A DNA stretch of 64,000 nucleotides from Camellia lanceoleosa. Taxonomy: Eukaryota > Streptophyta > Magnoliopsida > Ericales > Theaceae. The stretch is taken from assembly GCA_025200525.1 (NCBI GenBank), contig CM045770.1:123605429-123669428 (forward strand), written 5' to 3'. Shown piece after piece: positions 1 through 11,486 of the stretch; positions within the stretch are counted from its first letter, which is position 1, and every line of letters starts with the position of its first letter. The notes below the pieces were generated by a model that searched no databases, was not told the DNA's origin, and was given only the letters and a program-made list of their open reading frames with translations. A program made the position numbers and the translations under genes.

Positions 1-686
1 TGGAAAATTGATAATATTCTTAGTTTTAAAAATTGTGAAAAACTGATAATATTCTTAATTTTATTAAATAGGATTTATTGGTTCAAAAAATCTTAGGTAG
101 GACTTGAGCTTCCATGACATTTATAAATAGGACTTTTGGGTAATTAACTCTTTTAAAATTATATTTGTCGTTTATTTTTTAAAAACAAATATGATTCAAA
201 TATATATTTAAATAAAATTTGTATTATAAAAAAAGGATGACTATTCTTAAATCGTTTATTTTTCAAATACAAATCTGATTTAAATATATAGTTATTAATG
301 TCTAATCATCTTAATTTTTTTACATGAATATTCTACTCAACGAGTCTTAAGAAATAAACAATTTGAATTATTGAAATTAATTCCAAAATATAGACCTAAG
401 TCAAAACACTCTCTCAAATTAAGATAACAACTTGAGAGAAGCCAAACGAGCTACCAACGAGAACTTATTCCTTAGTATGATTGAGTAAATTGAAAATTCA
501 TGAAGGACTAGATTAGGTTGGCAGGACTTTCTAGACCTATTTATTAAATAAGTTCAATTTTAAAATTTTTGGAATAATAATTCTGAAGTTTATTTTGTAG
601 GGATTGAAAGGAAAAAATAATTTGAAAAGATCATATTACACATAGTTATATGTTAATTTGTGCACCGTCAACCAATGGTCACCTTA
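1..686 (+). repeat. Partial third copy of the segment repeated at 4594-5268 and 12975-13650
   Basis: The sequence from the left edge to about 686 follows the same order of words as 4594-5268 and 12975-13650, including the TGATAATATTCTTAG start and the GTGCAC(C/T)GTCAACC stretch near the end. Homology stops abruptly near 686, where the inverted-repeat element begins. It is AT-rich with no credible ORF. It shows that this family has at least three copies here and that the array may continue left of the window. Confidence 0.75.
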
Positions 687-689
687 AAA

Positions 690-2316
690 ATAAATAATTT
701 CTCTAAAATTAATGTTAGATAATATCTTAATAATTTAATATAAGACTTATTTTATACATAAACAATGTAAAATTTATCATTTTAAGTAATGCAGTTATTA
801 TTTGAATTTTTTTAAGTTGAAATAAATGGATTTATTTTTTGGGCAAATTACACCAGTGGTCTCTATATTTTACCGCTTGTATCATTTTAGTCCTTACACT
901 TTCAATTGACTCAGTTTTAACCATTAATTTTAAATTTTATTTCAATTTGGTCCAATTAATAATATTGTTAGTATTTTTTAAAGAAAATTATCACTAAATT
1001 GGTTGAGATTAACTAACTGAATTGAGTAAGTTTATAAATTTGCCTTAAAAATATAGCATGTGGCACTTATGTACGTATGTTCTATAAAAAAAAAAATGTT
1101 AAAGAGTTATAATGAATTAGACCAAATTGAGATAAAATCATAAATTCAAGATCAAAATCGAGCTAATTGAAAATACAGAGACTAAAATGGCACAAGGGAT
1201 AAAGTATAAGGACTACTGTCGTAATTTACCCTTTATTTTTTTTTCTTAGCAATTTGCATTACTTATTTATGTATATATAAAAAATTATTATTTTATCTTT
1301 TCTCAATCGTATATTATTATCAAATTTGAATTTTTATCTTTGAGTTATTAAACTTTTAATCGATGTATATTTAAAAAAAAGCAAGTTAATATTTCTTACC
1401 TGATTAAAAATAATTAAGAAATAAATATAGAAGTAAATCCCTGAGGTTTTTGACAGGTAAACCAAACTCATTTATTATCAACATTAATCTCAACCTTAAA
1501 TGCACTAAATTAATTAATCTACCCTAATAAATATATATGAAATTATTATTTATTTTCCTATTTTTTTTTTCAAAATATAAATGTAATTTGTTGATTCTAT
1601 TTTTTTTTTTTGACAAGTTTTGAACTTTTGTAAACAAAAAATAAAATAAAAATTCAACCATTAATGAAGGTGAAAAATTAATTTAATAAAGTTTACATGA
1701 GATAAATAAAGATGGAGAATAGATTTGAAGTATCATAAATAAAAAATTAATTTAGTATATATTTTATTATTCTCAAATAATTTATCCATTCAAGTAAAAA
1801 TTAATTTTAATTTTAGGTGTAAGAAATGATAAATTGTTTGAATTGTTTATTATTCTCAAATGATTTATTGATCTTTTTATCCTTATCAACTAATTTTAAT
1901 TTATTGTGCGGTATATATATATATTTTTACTTCTGTATTAATTTTAATTTTTTAAATCATTTAAGAAATATTAACCTATGTTTTTTTAAATATGCATCGA
2001 CTAGAAGTTTATTGACTCAAAGGTAAAAATTAAAATTTGAGAATAATATATGATTGAGAAAAGATAAAATAATATATATATATATTTTTACATATGAATA
2101 AATAAGTAATGCAAGTTGTTGGGAAAAAAAATAAATCTATTTATTTCAACTTTAAAAAACATTTAAATAATAAATACATTACTTAAAATGATAAATTTTA
2201 CTTGTTTATTACTTAAAATGATAAATTTTACTTGTTTATGAAGTGTGAAATAAATATTATATTAAATTATTAGGATGTTATCTAATATTAATTTTAGAGA
2301 GATTGCTTATATTAAA
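690..2316. mobile_element. Long inverted-repeat (foldback/TIR) element, AT-rich, non-coding
   Basis: The left arm (about 692-840, resuming at 1242-1430) is the imperfect reverse complement of the right arm (about 1960-2309). Shared blocks include the edge word TCTCTAAAATTAAT, the block around AAGTTGAAATAAAT, and TTTTATCTTTTCTCAATC. Each arm exceeds 300 bp once the inserted MITE is removed. The right arm also has a 28-bp tandem duplication near 2188-2243. No transposase ORF is present; the ORF at 1826-2026 is AT-rich noise. A non-autonomous TIR transposon or foldback element is likely. The superfamily is not clear. Confidence 0.6.
841..1231. mobile_element. Mutator-type MITE with perfect 10-bp target-site duplication
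   Basis: A 391-bp element begins GGGCAAATTAC and ends GTAATTTACCC, with imperfect terminal inverted repeats of roughly 115 bp. The flanks are an exact direct repeat, TTTATTTTTT, at 831-840 and 1232-1241. It interrupts the left arm of the surrounding inverted-repeat element, whose right arm (around 2120-2145) preserves the unoccupied site. A GGG start, long TIRs and a 9-10 bp TSD fit Mutator-like elements. It has no coding capacity. Confidence 0.85.
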
Positions 2317-2827
2317 GTATTTTATCAATGAAAATTAAGTTTTTTTTTTCTCCATAAAATGTTTTAATAATGTTTTAACAATTTAAGGGTTTTATTTAAT
2401 ATTGCATAAAATTTAATAATTTTATTAAATAATGCTAAAATATATATGAGTCTTTGATATGTATATGCAAAACCGCATGAGAGATGAGTGAAATTTCTCA
2501 TTTGAATAGATAGGGTAACTAATGGGCTATTTCATCTTTTTTGGTATTATAACCTCTGATATCACCAAATTCTGTTAAATAGCCTAACAGAGGATAGCAG
2601 TAGAAGAACCTTGATAATAGTTTCAAAAGTAAAAGAGGTTAGTGTAATTATTAAAATTATAGGGGAGGTAAGTGTAATTTATCTTTTTTAAAAAAAAAAA
2701 AGATGGTAAAGATAATTTTTTAAATAATCTATTTATTTTTTTAAAGAAAAATATTATAATATCGTGACCTATATTTATTGAATCAATGTAATATTATACC
2801 TTTTGTGGTTCAAAATTTCTATGAAAA
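2317..2827. other. AT-rich non-coding spacer
   Basis: No gene is seen. A stretch near 2640-2685 (GGAGGTAAGTGTAATTTATC) resembles the right terminus of the MITE family at 25795-26127, but I did not find a matching left terminus. The duplicated unit begins at its right border. Confidence 0.5.
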
Positions 2828-3756
2828 AATGTGTAATATTGCTATAAACTGCACAACTTCATTTTGGAAATACTAATTATCATAATTCTATCATAAGATT
2901 ACGTAATATTAAAAGATATGTAATATAAATCACAAAAATACATAATTATGTGCGTATAATATAAATTAAAAAAACTAAGCATTTCGTAAACCATTTAACA
3001 TGGTCATCATTTAATCAACTGACACTAACAAATATTTTAACTTGTCCATCAGAAATGCTAGCATATAGGTAGGCACTGTTTGGTCCAATTGGCGATTGCT
3101 TAGTAGTATTACATTGCTTCGTTTGTCATCTACTGCTTCTCAAATCCAAGGTACCAAAACAAAAATAAAATTTTTCAATTTACTTGACTTAACCATTGTT
3201 TTTTTATTCTATTACAACTACTTTGCTTCGACCTGACCCTGTTGGATTTTCACTTTGTATTGCTTCTTAATTTCTCTTGGATTTTCATTTTTTCTGATAA
3301 ATATAAAACATATATACAAGCAATGAGAAGAAAATGAATAGATATTTGTGTAATTTTCTTTTTATTTATTTATTTATTTATTATTATTATTATTATTTTG
3401 GGTTCTCTTACCCATGGAATTGGATATCTAGTCTCTACTCTTTTCTGCACATGGGGCACTGTCTTTTTAAATTGATAAAGACACAGCAGGTAAAACATTT
3501 TTGGACAATGGTTTAACTTTTCTCAATCATCTCAATTTAATAGAGTATTTAGATTATAGTAGGCTTATTTTAAAACTAATTTTGACAATCTGAACGTTTA
3601 CTTTTTAAGAATCGTTGAGTAAAATATTCATGTAAAAAAATTAAGATATCAAATTTTGGTAGCTAGATATTTGAATTAAATTTATATTACAAAAAATGAA
3701 TGACTATTTTTAAAAGGGACATTTACATACAAGTTCTAATTTATGAACTTATACTC

Positions 3757-4467
3757 CATTAAATCCTAACTAAGATTTTTTGGACTTCCAAGTCGTATTA
3801 AAATTTTAATAGTCTAAATTGCCCTTAAAATAATGATTGTTCATCATTTATGATCATTTATAAAGGAACATGATAATTTGACATTTTTTTATATTTTTCA
3901 AAATTTTAAAATATCAACTTTCAAATTGAAAAAACTAAAAAAATAATTTTTTTTTTTGAAAAAATTGAATTATTTTTTTGTGCAAAACTGAAAATTTTGT
4001 GTCTATAAAGGAATATGATGATGGAACATTGATGTGCAAAAAAAAAAAAAAAAATTTAAAAACAAAAAAACTGATAATGTTCTTAGTTTTAAAATTAGAA
4101 AATCCATTAAATCCTAACTAAGATTTTTTGGACCTTTAAGTCCTATTAAAATTTTAATAGTCTGAATTGCCCTTCAAATAATTATTGTTCATCATTTATG
4201 ATCATTTATAAAGGAACATGATGATTTGACATTTTTTTTTAAAATATTTTTCAAAACTTTAAAATATCAATTTTCAAATTGAAAAAACTAAAAAACTAAA
4301 TAAATAATTTTTTTTTGAAAAAATTGAATTATTTTTTTTTGTGCAAAACTGAAAATTTTGTGTCTATAAAGGAATATGATGATGGAACATTAATGTGCAA
4401 AAAAAAAAAAAAAAAAAATTTTAAAAATGAAAAAATTGATAATGTTCTTAGTTTTAAAATTAGAAAA
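3757..4467 (+). repeat. Tandem subrepeat of about 348 bp, two copies (unit 1 only)
   Basis: 3757-4104 and 4105-4467 are close direct repeats, both starting CCATTAAATCCTAACTAAG and both containing the GGAATATGATGATGGAACAT word followed by a poly(A) run. Unit 2 has a single shortened copy near 12520-12850. The expansion therefore occurred after the large duplication in unit 1, or was lost in unit 2. Confidence 0.8.
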
Positions 4468-6189
4468 AGCTAATGATGTTCTCGATTTTATTAGATAGTT
4501 GAATCAAACCAATAACTAGAAGGACAAAAACGTTTAATTTCATGTTCTGTTTTTTTCATCAGTTAGTGAAACAATTATCTAGAACATTATTATGGAAAAT
4601 TGATAATATTCTTAGTTTTAAAAATTGCGAAAAAACTGATAATATTCTTAGTTTTACTAAATAGGATTTATTGGTTCAAAAAATCTTAGGTAGGACTTGA
4701 GCTACCATAACATTTATAAATAGGACTTTTGGATAATTAACTCTTTTAAAATTATATTTGTCGTTCATTTTTTGAAAATAAGTATGATTTGAATATATAT
4801 ATTTAAATAAAATTTGTATTATAAAAAAAGGATGACTATTCTTAAATCGTTTATTTTTCAAATACAAATATGATTCAAATATATAGTTACTGATGTCTAA
4901 TCATCTTAATTTTTTTACATAAATATTCTACTCAATGAGTCTTAAGAAGTGAACGATTTGAATTATCGAAATTAATTCCAAAATATGGACCTAAGCCAAA
5001 ACGCTCTTTCAAATTAAGATGGCAAGTTGAAAGAAAGTTACCAACAAGAACTTATCCCTTAGTATGATTGAGTAAATTGAAAATTCATGAAGGAATAGAT
5101 TAGGTTGGCAGGACTTTCTAGACCTACTTATTAAATAAGTTCAATTTAAAAAATTTTAGAATAATAATTCTAAAGTTTATTTTGTTGGCATTGAAAGGAT
5201 AAAATAATTTGGAAAGATCATATTACTCATATTTATATGTCAATTTGTGCACTGTCAACCTATCGGCACCTATATGTTCAAGTGTTATCTATTTGTTGAC
5301 TTATCCAAATGCTATTTTCTTATTTATTATCATGTTACCTATCTATGTACCTAATATGTCTGTCTGTTCATATTATCACCAGTCGTTGCCAATGATCCGA
5401 TGGTGATCTAGTGACAATGAGATAAAAATGGAAAAAAAAAAAAAAAAAATTTAAAACAATAGTTTATCACAATTTCATTTAAATCATGTTCCTGTCTCTA
5501 TAAAAAGACTAGTCTTTAGACCAAATGCTATATCCCCTAGAAATGGACTTGTCATCAATCATCCCTCTCTTAAATGGGTCAAGCTTGGGAATATTTTTTG
5601 CAGGAGGATTTGATCGTATTATTAAAATATTACATACGTATATGTACTTATAAATCAGTTTTTATATAAATATATAATTTACTTACATTTAAAAAAAAAA
5701 AAAATAAAGATGTATTTAAGATGAAAAATATAATTACCTAAGTTTAAACCTAGGATGTAATAATCTTGGTTTCTCAACTTGGTTCAGAATTGTAATATCA
5801 TATGAAGGAAAAATATGCAGGTAATCATATTACCTGAAGAAGACATGATTTGGATCACATGCTTGGATTAGGAGCCTCATCTGGAAAACCCTCCGTCAAT
5901 TAAGAAGCTACTAGAATTTTTTAATGTTGTATCCACACTCCAAATTTCTAGATTCTGTAATGGTGACCTAAGAGGGAAGAACATAGAGAGAAATTCTACA
6001 AGAGATTTTTGAGTAACCTCATACACCAAATAATAATCCGTATTATTATTTTTCTCTATATCAAATATATAGAAATTCTCTCCTGATAGATGTGTAGTTG
6101 TAGTCTCCCATAATAACTCAAACACCTAAAAGATAATCTCTTAATTATCTTATTTATTAAATATGTGAATTATCAATAACTCATGTGGA

Positions 6190-7168
6190 TGCTCCATGGT
6201 AATGGGTCGGGTCAAATTTGACCCAATTTCAAACATCTCCCACTCATCCACATCATTGGTTACATTCACGGCTATCATTTCTCAATTTCTTATTCATTCC
6301 ACTCCTCATACGAAAAAATGGGGCGTGCAACTTGACGAGAAGGTATAAAGGTAGGAGTGTTATATTAAGCCACCATAAGCTAACATAGCACATCACTCAA
6401 AATATCTAGTCTACACCCCAGATTCATTGAATCACACCCTATCAAACATTTTAAAACCTCGCGCGAGTCATAGCTCATAAACATGTTTGACCTTAATACT
6501 GTATCTGTACTCATGATTATATCGTCATCTCAAATCAGACACAATCGCCCGGGCAATGAGCTACAATACAAGGGTATGATTTCCAACAATCTTCCTTAGC
6601 CACTCATGTCAATTCATTCAAATTTGACTGCTTTCCTAGACATGGTCCTCTGGATCATATTTATCGTGACCCTTGGATGACATGCTAAAGTAGCGACATC
6701 AAGTCATCACTTCATGACATAGTTCTAGGTTCAAGGGCATAGTGTAGGCCTATTATTTGCCTAATAGGGCTCACACAGTACTAAAGTAGGGATCCATCTA
6801 GCCACTCCCTTGAGTGGTTGATAGTAGTACATACAGTATGATATATATGTTACGGCGGAGCTTCCACTAGATTAGGTTTGTCACTCTCTAACGCCATACG
6901 AATCTTAGTCTAGCTGCTTTATCAGCGCCCAACTTGAGTTTCTTAGCATATTCGCTCATCAAGTACCTATCTAAGACCTCACATTTGGCTATATTCAGGC
7001 TTTATGAAGCTGTGGATAACTTCAATGTTTGACTTTTTAGAGTCTCATCTTAGCCAATGCTAAGGCGACATCTCATAATGAATTAGTTTTGTTCACTTCT
7101 CAAGTTACAAAACATTTACATCACTCGCTCTCTAAGCGTCGAGATAACTAATTTCTTATCTCGCTCGC
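6190..7168. other. Repetitive non-coding block (unit 1; counterpart 14580-15544)
   Basis: This is moderately GC-richer DNA than the surrounding AT-rich sequence, with no intact ORF and stops in all frames. It lies directly left of a probable LTR start and is preserved in both units, so it is probably internal sequence of the same retroelement. I could not assign a domain. Confidence 0.35.
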
Positions 7169-7946
7169 TGCAACGTCACGAAATAATTATAATAATACAA
7201 CTTAATCAAAACTTAACACAAGACAACACAACATAATTGAAATAATAAGCTTTCATTAATCTGGATCGTTATACAAAAGTGACACATGCGATGTACATTC
7301 ATAAACAGCTCATCCTGAATCTACAACATGTGCTACATGTAGTAAGAGGAATGAAAGCTAAACAGATATTTAAATGCTCTAAAAGCTTACATCTTTCTAA
7401 GTCATTGCTTGGTTACAACAAAAGAGAGTCTAGTTCTATACAATTAAAGCCCTTGGCTACACAAAATAAATACAAAAAGTGAAGCTCTTGCTCCAAAGTC
7501 CCTCCAAGCTATTGCCTTGGCGGAGGCATATCACTAACACCTGAAATGGTTTTTCCTAAAATAGGGTGAGCCAAAGCCTAGTAGAAACAATCTAACACAA
7601 TATATGAATCTTAACAAAGATATAAGTACAATGTGCATATACAATGCTTATGAGAAAACATTCATATTCTATAAGGTCATAAGGTGCCAAATTTTATATC
7701 TCAATCCATTTTCCTTCAATTCACTTTAAGTTAATTCATTAAATCTCAATTCATGAACCAATTTCAGTATCTTTCAGACAACCCAATTGAGACTACAACT
7801 CATTGGTTCTCAAGTCAACACAACTATCACATAAGCACTTCAATTTGTCATTTTACAAAAATTTCGTCCGCGGGATCGGCACCCATGTATATGCTCGGTT
7901 TTGGAACTTTCACCCTGGACACAGAGGCCAACTTAATTTCAATGGA

Positions 7947-8036
7947 GTCCATCCCTATCTCCTCCCAAACAATAGAGTACATCTCCTTTCTCCTCCCAAA
8001 CAATGGAGTACATCCCCTTTCTCCTCCCAAACAATC
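7947..8036 (+). repeat. Minisatellite of CTCCTCCCAAACAAT units
   Basis: Three direct copies of a roughly 30-34 bp unit containing CTCCTCCCAAACAAT and GAGTACATC occur in unit 1. Unit 2 has two copies (about 16310-16370). It creates short overlapping ORFs on both strands that are not genes. Confidence 0.7.
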
Positions 8037-8839
8037 ATACGTATGTAATGTATTTAAAACATAGTCATATTCAATGACACCCAATAAGAGATTAGTTTTA
8101 ATTCACTTAATCCTCATGCAATTTCTACAACAAGCATAACTATCCTCCACTGATAACCCAATATAGATATTTCTAATAAGATATTCAATCTCAAGACAGA
8201 TAAATTATTCAAAATTTCACAGGTGTGACGTAATGCATATCCAACTCCACCATTTATATCAACGTCCCTCCAATTTCATATTTACAATATCAATTTCATT
8301 TATTTATACAAAATAAATATCTAAAGCATTTTAGGGTAAACTCCCATTTTTCCCAAAATCTCAAACTAAATGCCAAAATCAACTATGTTGACCAATATAG
8401 CCTCATAATCAATCCCTCAACCACCTATAGCTCACTCACTTGGAAACCCCTCTCTTTAGATTTAATACCCAAAACCTAGGTTTGTTCACAATACTACAAA
8501 TTCCACCATTGTTACATAACAACCCATAACTAAGTTAAAAGCCATATAAAAGTGTAGAAAAATCCCTACCTCAAAGTTAGGAGACGAGCAAAGAAAGGTG
8601 GAAACTTCAATGACGCCGAAACCAAGTTCCAATCGGATCAAAACGGAGCATTAAGAATGGTCTAACTTTTTCTCAAAGGCACTAGGGAGAAGAACCCAAT
8701 GGATCTAGATAAAAATGTAGAGAGGTGAGTTTTAGAGAGAGAGAGAGAGTCAAGATCTAGGTTTTTAGAAAGTTTTAGAGAGAGAGAAGAATGAAAAAGT
8801 GAAGTAAAAAGTCGTTTTCACGGACTGATATACACGCAG

Positions 8840-9120
8840 TCCGCTCAAGCGCAAGAAGTGACGCTCGAGTATCAGATACATTGTTCCGCGAAGTGACACT
8901 CAAGCGCAAAAAGTGACGCTCGAGCGCAAAACACACATTTTCAGAAGTTTTACAGACAAAGGACATCGCTTGAGTTCAAGATTGGCCGCTCGAGTGACCC
9001 GCTCGAGCATAGAATACACTCTTCTAGTATTTTGTAGGTCTACAAAAATATTGAGAGTTTGCAAAGCCCGCTTAAGCACAAGAAGTCCTGCTCGAGCGCA
9101 AAAAGTGCCACTAGAGCAGA
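8840..9120. repeat. Degenerate array of CGCTCGAGCG-type palindromes (counterpart 17165-17375)
   Basis: The palindromic word CGCTCGAGCG and variants (GCTCAAGCG, GCTTGAG, CTCGAGT) recur about nine times, often followed by CAAAAAGTG or CAAGAAGTG. Unit 2 lacks about 80 bp between two such words, as expected from deletion between short direct repeats. The tract lies in the LTR-like block. It is a possible subterminal or regulatory repeat of the element, with no coding content. Confidence 0.7.
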
Positions 9121-9496
9121 CGCAAAAATCTAGGCAACAAAGGTTCGAAAATCAAACAACTAACCTGTTCCAAACAAGACCAATACAATCCAATAACCAA
9201 ATTTAAGGAAGAAGAAGAGGGAAAAGATATGAACAACCATATGAGGCTATGAAACCCGGGTCCAAATACAAAATGGGTCGGGTCTAAATCAGAAACGCTA
9301 TACTCACTCTACAAGCGATAGGGTGATCACCAGTGTGAGAAGACTGATCTAAGCTTGGTGACATCATATACAATGTGTGTTAATATTATCAATTACGCCC
9401 TAAAACCACATGAATTAATTATTATGCATAAGATACCCATAAAAATATCCAACATAGTCAAGGAGGTATCCAAGATATATCAAATCCTACAAAGTC

Positions 9497-11486
9497 CTAA
9501 ACTCCTAATATGAGTATGGAAACTATCTCTAGCAGTGGATCAGCTATCATCTTGCTAGTGGAGATATGTTGTAGGACTACCTCCCCTCGTGCAATCACAC
9601 CTCGAATAAAGTGAAAACAAAAGTCGATGTGTTTGGTCCTACCAAGATACTTAGGATTCTCTAGAATATGCCAAAGCTGCAATACTATCAATATGGATCA
9701 TAACGACTTCATCTGCAACAGCCGTGATCCCAAGACGCTATAGGAATCTTCTCAACCAAACAGCCTCAAGTACTGTTGTTGAACAAGCAACATACTCTAA
9801 CTCCATCATGGACAAAGATGGTGAAAAAAATCTTCTTCACTGCTTGCCAGTGAACAAGTCATATGTCACTTTAGTAACGGCTGACCATATCCACTACAAA
9901 GCATATATTCGGTCAAGTACACACCATAGTGTACACAAGACTACCAACTACACTCGCATAGGGAACCTTTGCCATTTGTTTCTTTTCCTCATCTGTTCTT
10001 AGGGTAAGAGTCAATGCTCAGATTACGTCCATTCTTAATCGGATTGTCAATGGGTTTGAAATAATGCATCCGAAACCGTTCTAAGATCCTCTTATTGTAA
10101 GTCTCTTGAGACAAAACGGAAAAGTCTCTTAGAGCGATCTCTTAAGATCTTAACTCCAAGCTTATAATTTGTCTCTCCCATGTCCTTCATTTTAAAAATA
10201 CAGGACAGCCACTTCTAAGTGGTGACAATCATCTCCATGTCATTTCCAGCTAACAATATGTCGTCAACATACAATGATACAATGGTCTTATTTCATAATC
10301 TCAAGCCCAGTCAAAATGATGGTTTTATTGAATCGAAAATACCATTATCTAGACGATTGCTTTAGGCCATAAACGGAACATTTGAGTCAGCATGCTTTGC
10401 GCTCTTGTCCATTGATCTTAAAGCCTACTGGTTGATCCCTATAGATATCCTTGTCCAATTCTCCTTTGAGAAATGCAATTGTAACATACATTTGGAAAAG
10501 TTCCAAATCTAAATGTGTGACAATAGCTAGAATTAGGTGAATGAGGGCAAATCTCACCACCAGGGAGATTGTCTATACCCTCTCGTTGGGTATAGCCCTT
10601 TGCCATGAGATGGACTTTTGACCCATCAGCCTTGTACTTAACTTTTAAGACCCACTTGTTGCCAATGGTCTTGCGCCAAGGTGGAAAGTCAACTAACTCC
10701 CAAACTTAGTTCCGAGCCATAGAACTCATTTCATCCTTCATAGCAGTCATCCACTTCGTAGCATTCGGTGAAACTAATGCTTCCTTATAGGAAGTAGGCT
10801 CATCATGATCCAATGAAGCACATATGAAAGATTTCCCCTCAATCTCACAAGACGACGATGAATGATTCTACGTTCACCTCTACGTAACTAGGATCCTTAT
10901 TAAGTCATTTTCTAGTGAAACACTCCCATCATAAGGTAAATCACTCCCACTATCTTTGGCAATTTCAGGATGAGTCTCTAATTCTCTACCTTCGCCAAAA
11001 GATGGTGTGCCTTCCTCAAACTTCTGCAACTCAAATAGCACAAGATCTTTCTTTACTTCACCAATACTAGAAAATTCACTCTTAATGAAATTAACATCTC
11101 GAGACTTACTTTTAGTCATTCCTCTATCAGGATGTTCACTATGCCTAACTCTTTGAGCATTCCGAGTATCTAACAAATACTTGTTTGTTTGCTCTAGGGC
11201 CTAACTTTCCATGCTTATGTGAAGTATTGTGAACAAAACTGACATAACTCCAAGGCTGTAAATGATCCAAATTAGGTTATGCGCCTTTCCATAATTCATA
11301 TGGAGTCGTTGGAATTGACTTGGAAGGCACATGGTTAAGGATGTAGGCAGCAATCATAAGAGCATCCCGCTAAAAAGATATTGGGAGGTTGACTTGCGCC
11401 ATCATCGATCTAACCATTTCAAGCAAAGTGTGATTCTGTCTTTCCACTACACCATTTTGTTGTGAAGTTCCTGGAATCGTTAACTA
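9497..11486 (-). pseudogene. Ty1/copia pol remnant, unit 1 (integrase C-terminus, RT, RNase H), truncated
   Basis: Read on the minus strand it gives a degraded copia polyprotein. 11176-10880 is the integrase-to-RT linker (SKSRDVNFIKSEFSSIGEVK). RT follows with a preserved YVDD box near 10264-10275. 9691-9497 is the RNase H tail (GRTKHIDF, then ADPLLEIV in place of the usual ADILTKPL). Many stops and frameshifts separate the blocks. The 5' half (gag, protease, integrase core) is missing because the duplication breakpoint at 11486 cuts the element. No LTR is recognised. It is not functional. Confidence 0.85.

Larger units (their letters stand above)
7169..9370 (+). mobile_element. Probable Ty3/gypsy LTR-like block, unit 1
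   Basis: The block starts TGCAACGTCACGAAATAA here and TGTAATGCCCGAAATAA in unit 2 (15545). The two point to an ancestral TGTAACGCCC-type start, common for plant gypsy LTRs. It has no ORF and includes a CTCGAG-rich repeat tract near its right part. The right limit (about 9370) is set only by the beginning of copia-related sequence. No second LTR or target-site duplication was found, so it could be a solo LTR or a fragment. Confidence 0.35.
2828..11486 (+). repeat. Tandem duplication, unit 1 (8659 bp)
   Basis: This stretch is repeated head to tail as 11487-19740. Colinear anchors include 2971/11711, 4594/12975, 5209/13594, 7169/15545, 9497/17760 and 10880/19134. Unit 1 ends inside the integrase region of a reverse-strand copia element at CGTTAACTA (11486), and unit 2 begins at once with AATGTGTAATATTG, the word that opens unit 1 at 2828. 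The copies differ by scattered substitutions and by several indels, so the duplication is not very recent. Confidence 0.9.

Noticed and set aside
3334..3516. Tyr/Phe-rich ORF MNRYLCNF..., also at 12105
   Set aside because: Made by a TTAT/TTA microsatellite. Lengths differ between the duplicated units and there is no domain.
5209..5406. ORF MERSYYSYLYVNLCTVN, also at 13570
   Set aside because: Present in both duplicated units only as part of the repeat. Starts and residues vary, with no recognised family. Kept as repeat sequence.
7753..8084. Overlapping ORFs on both strands near 7750-8090
   Set aside because: They are created by a minisatellite inside an LTR-like block. The counterpart in unit 2 does not keep the frames.
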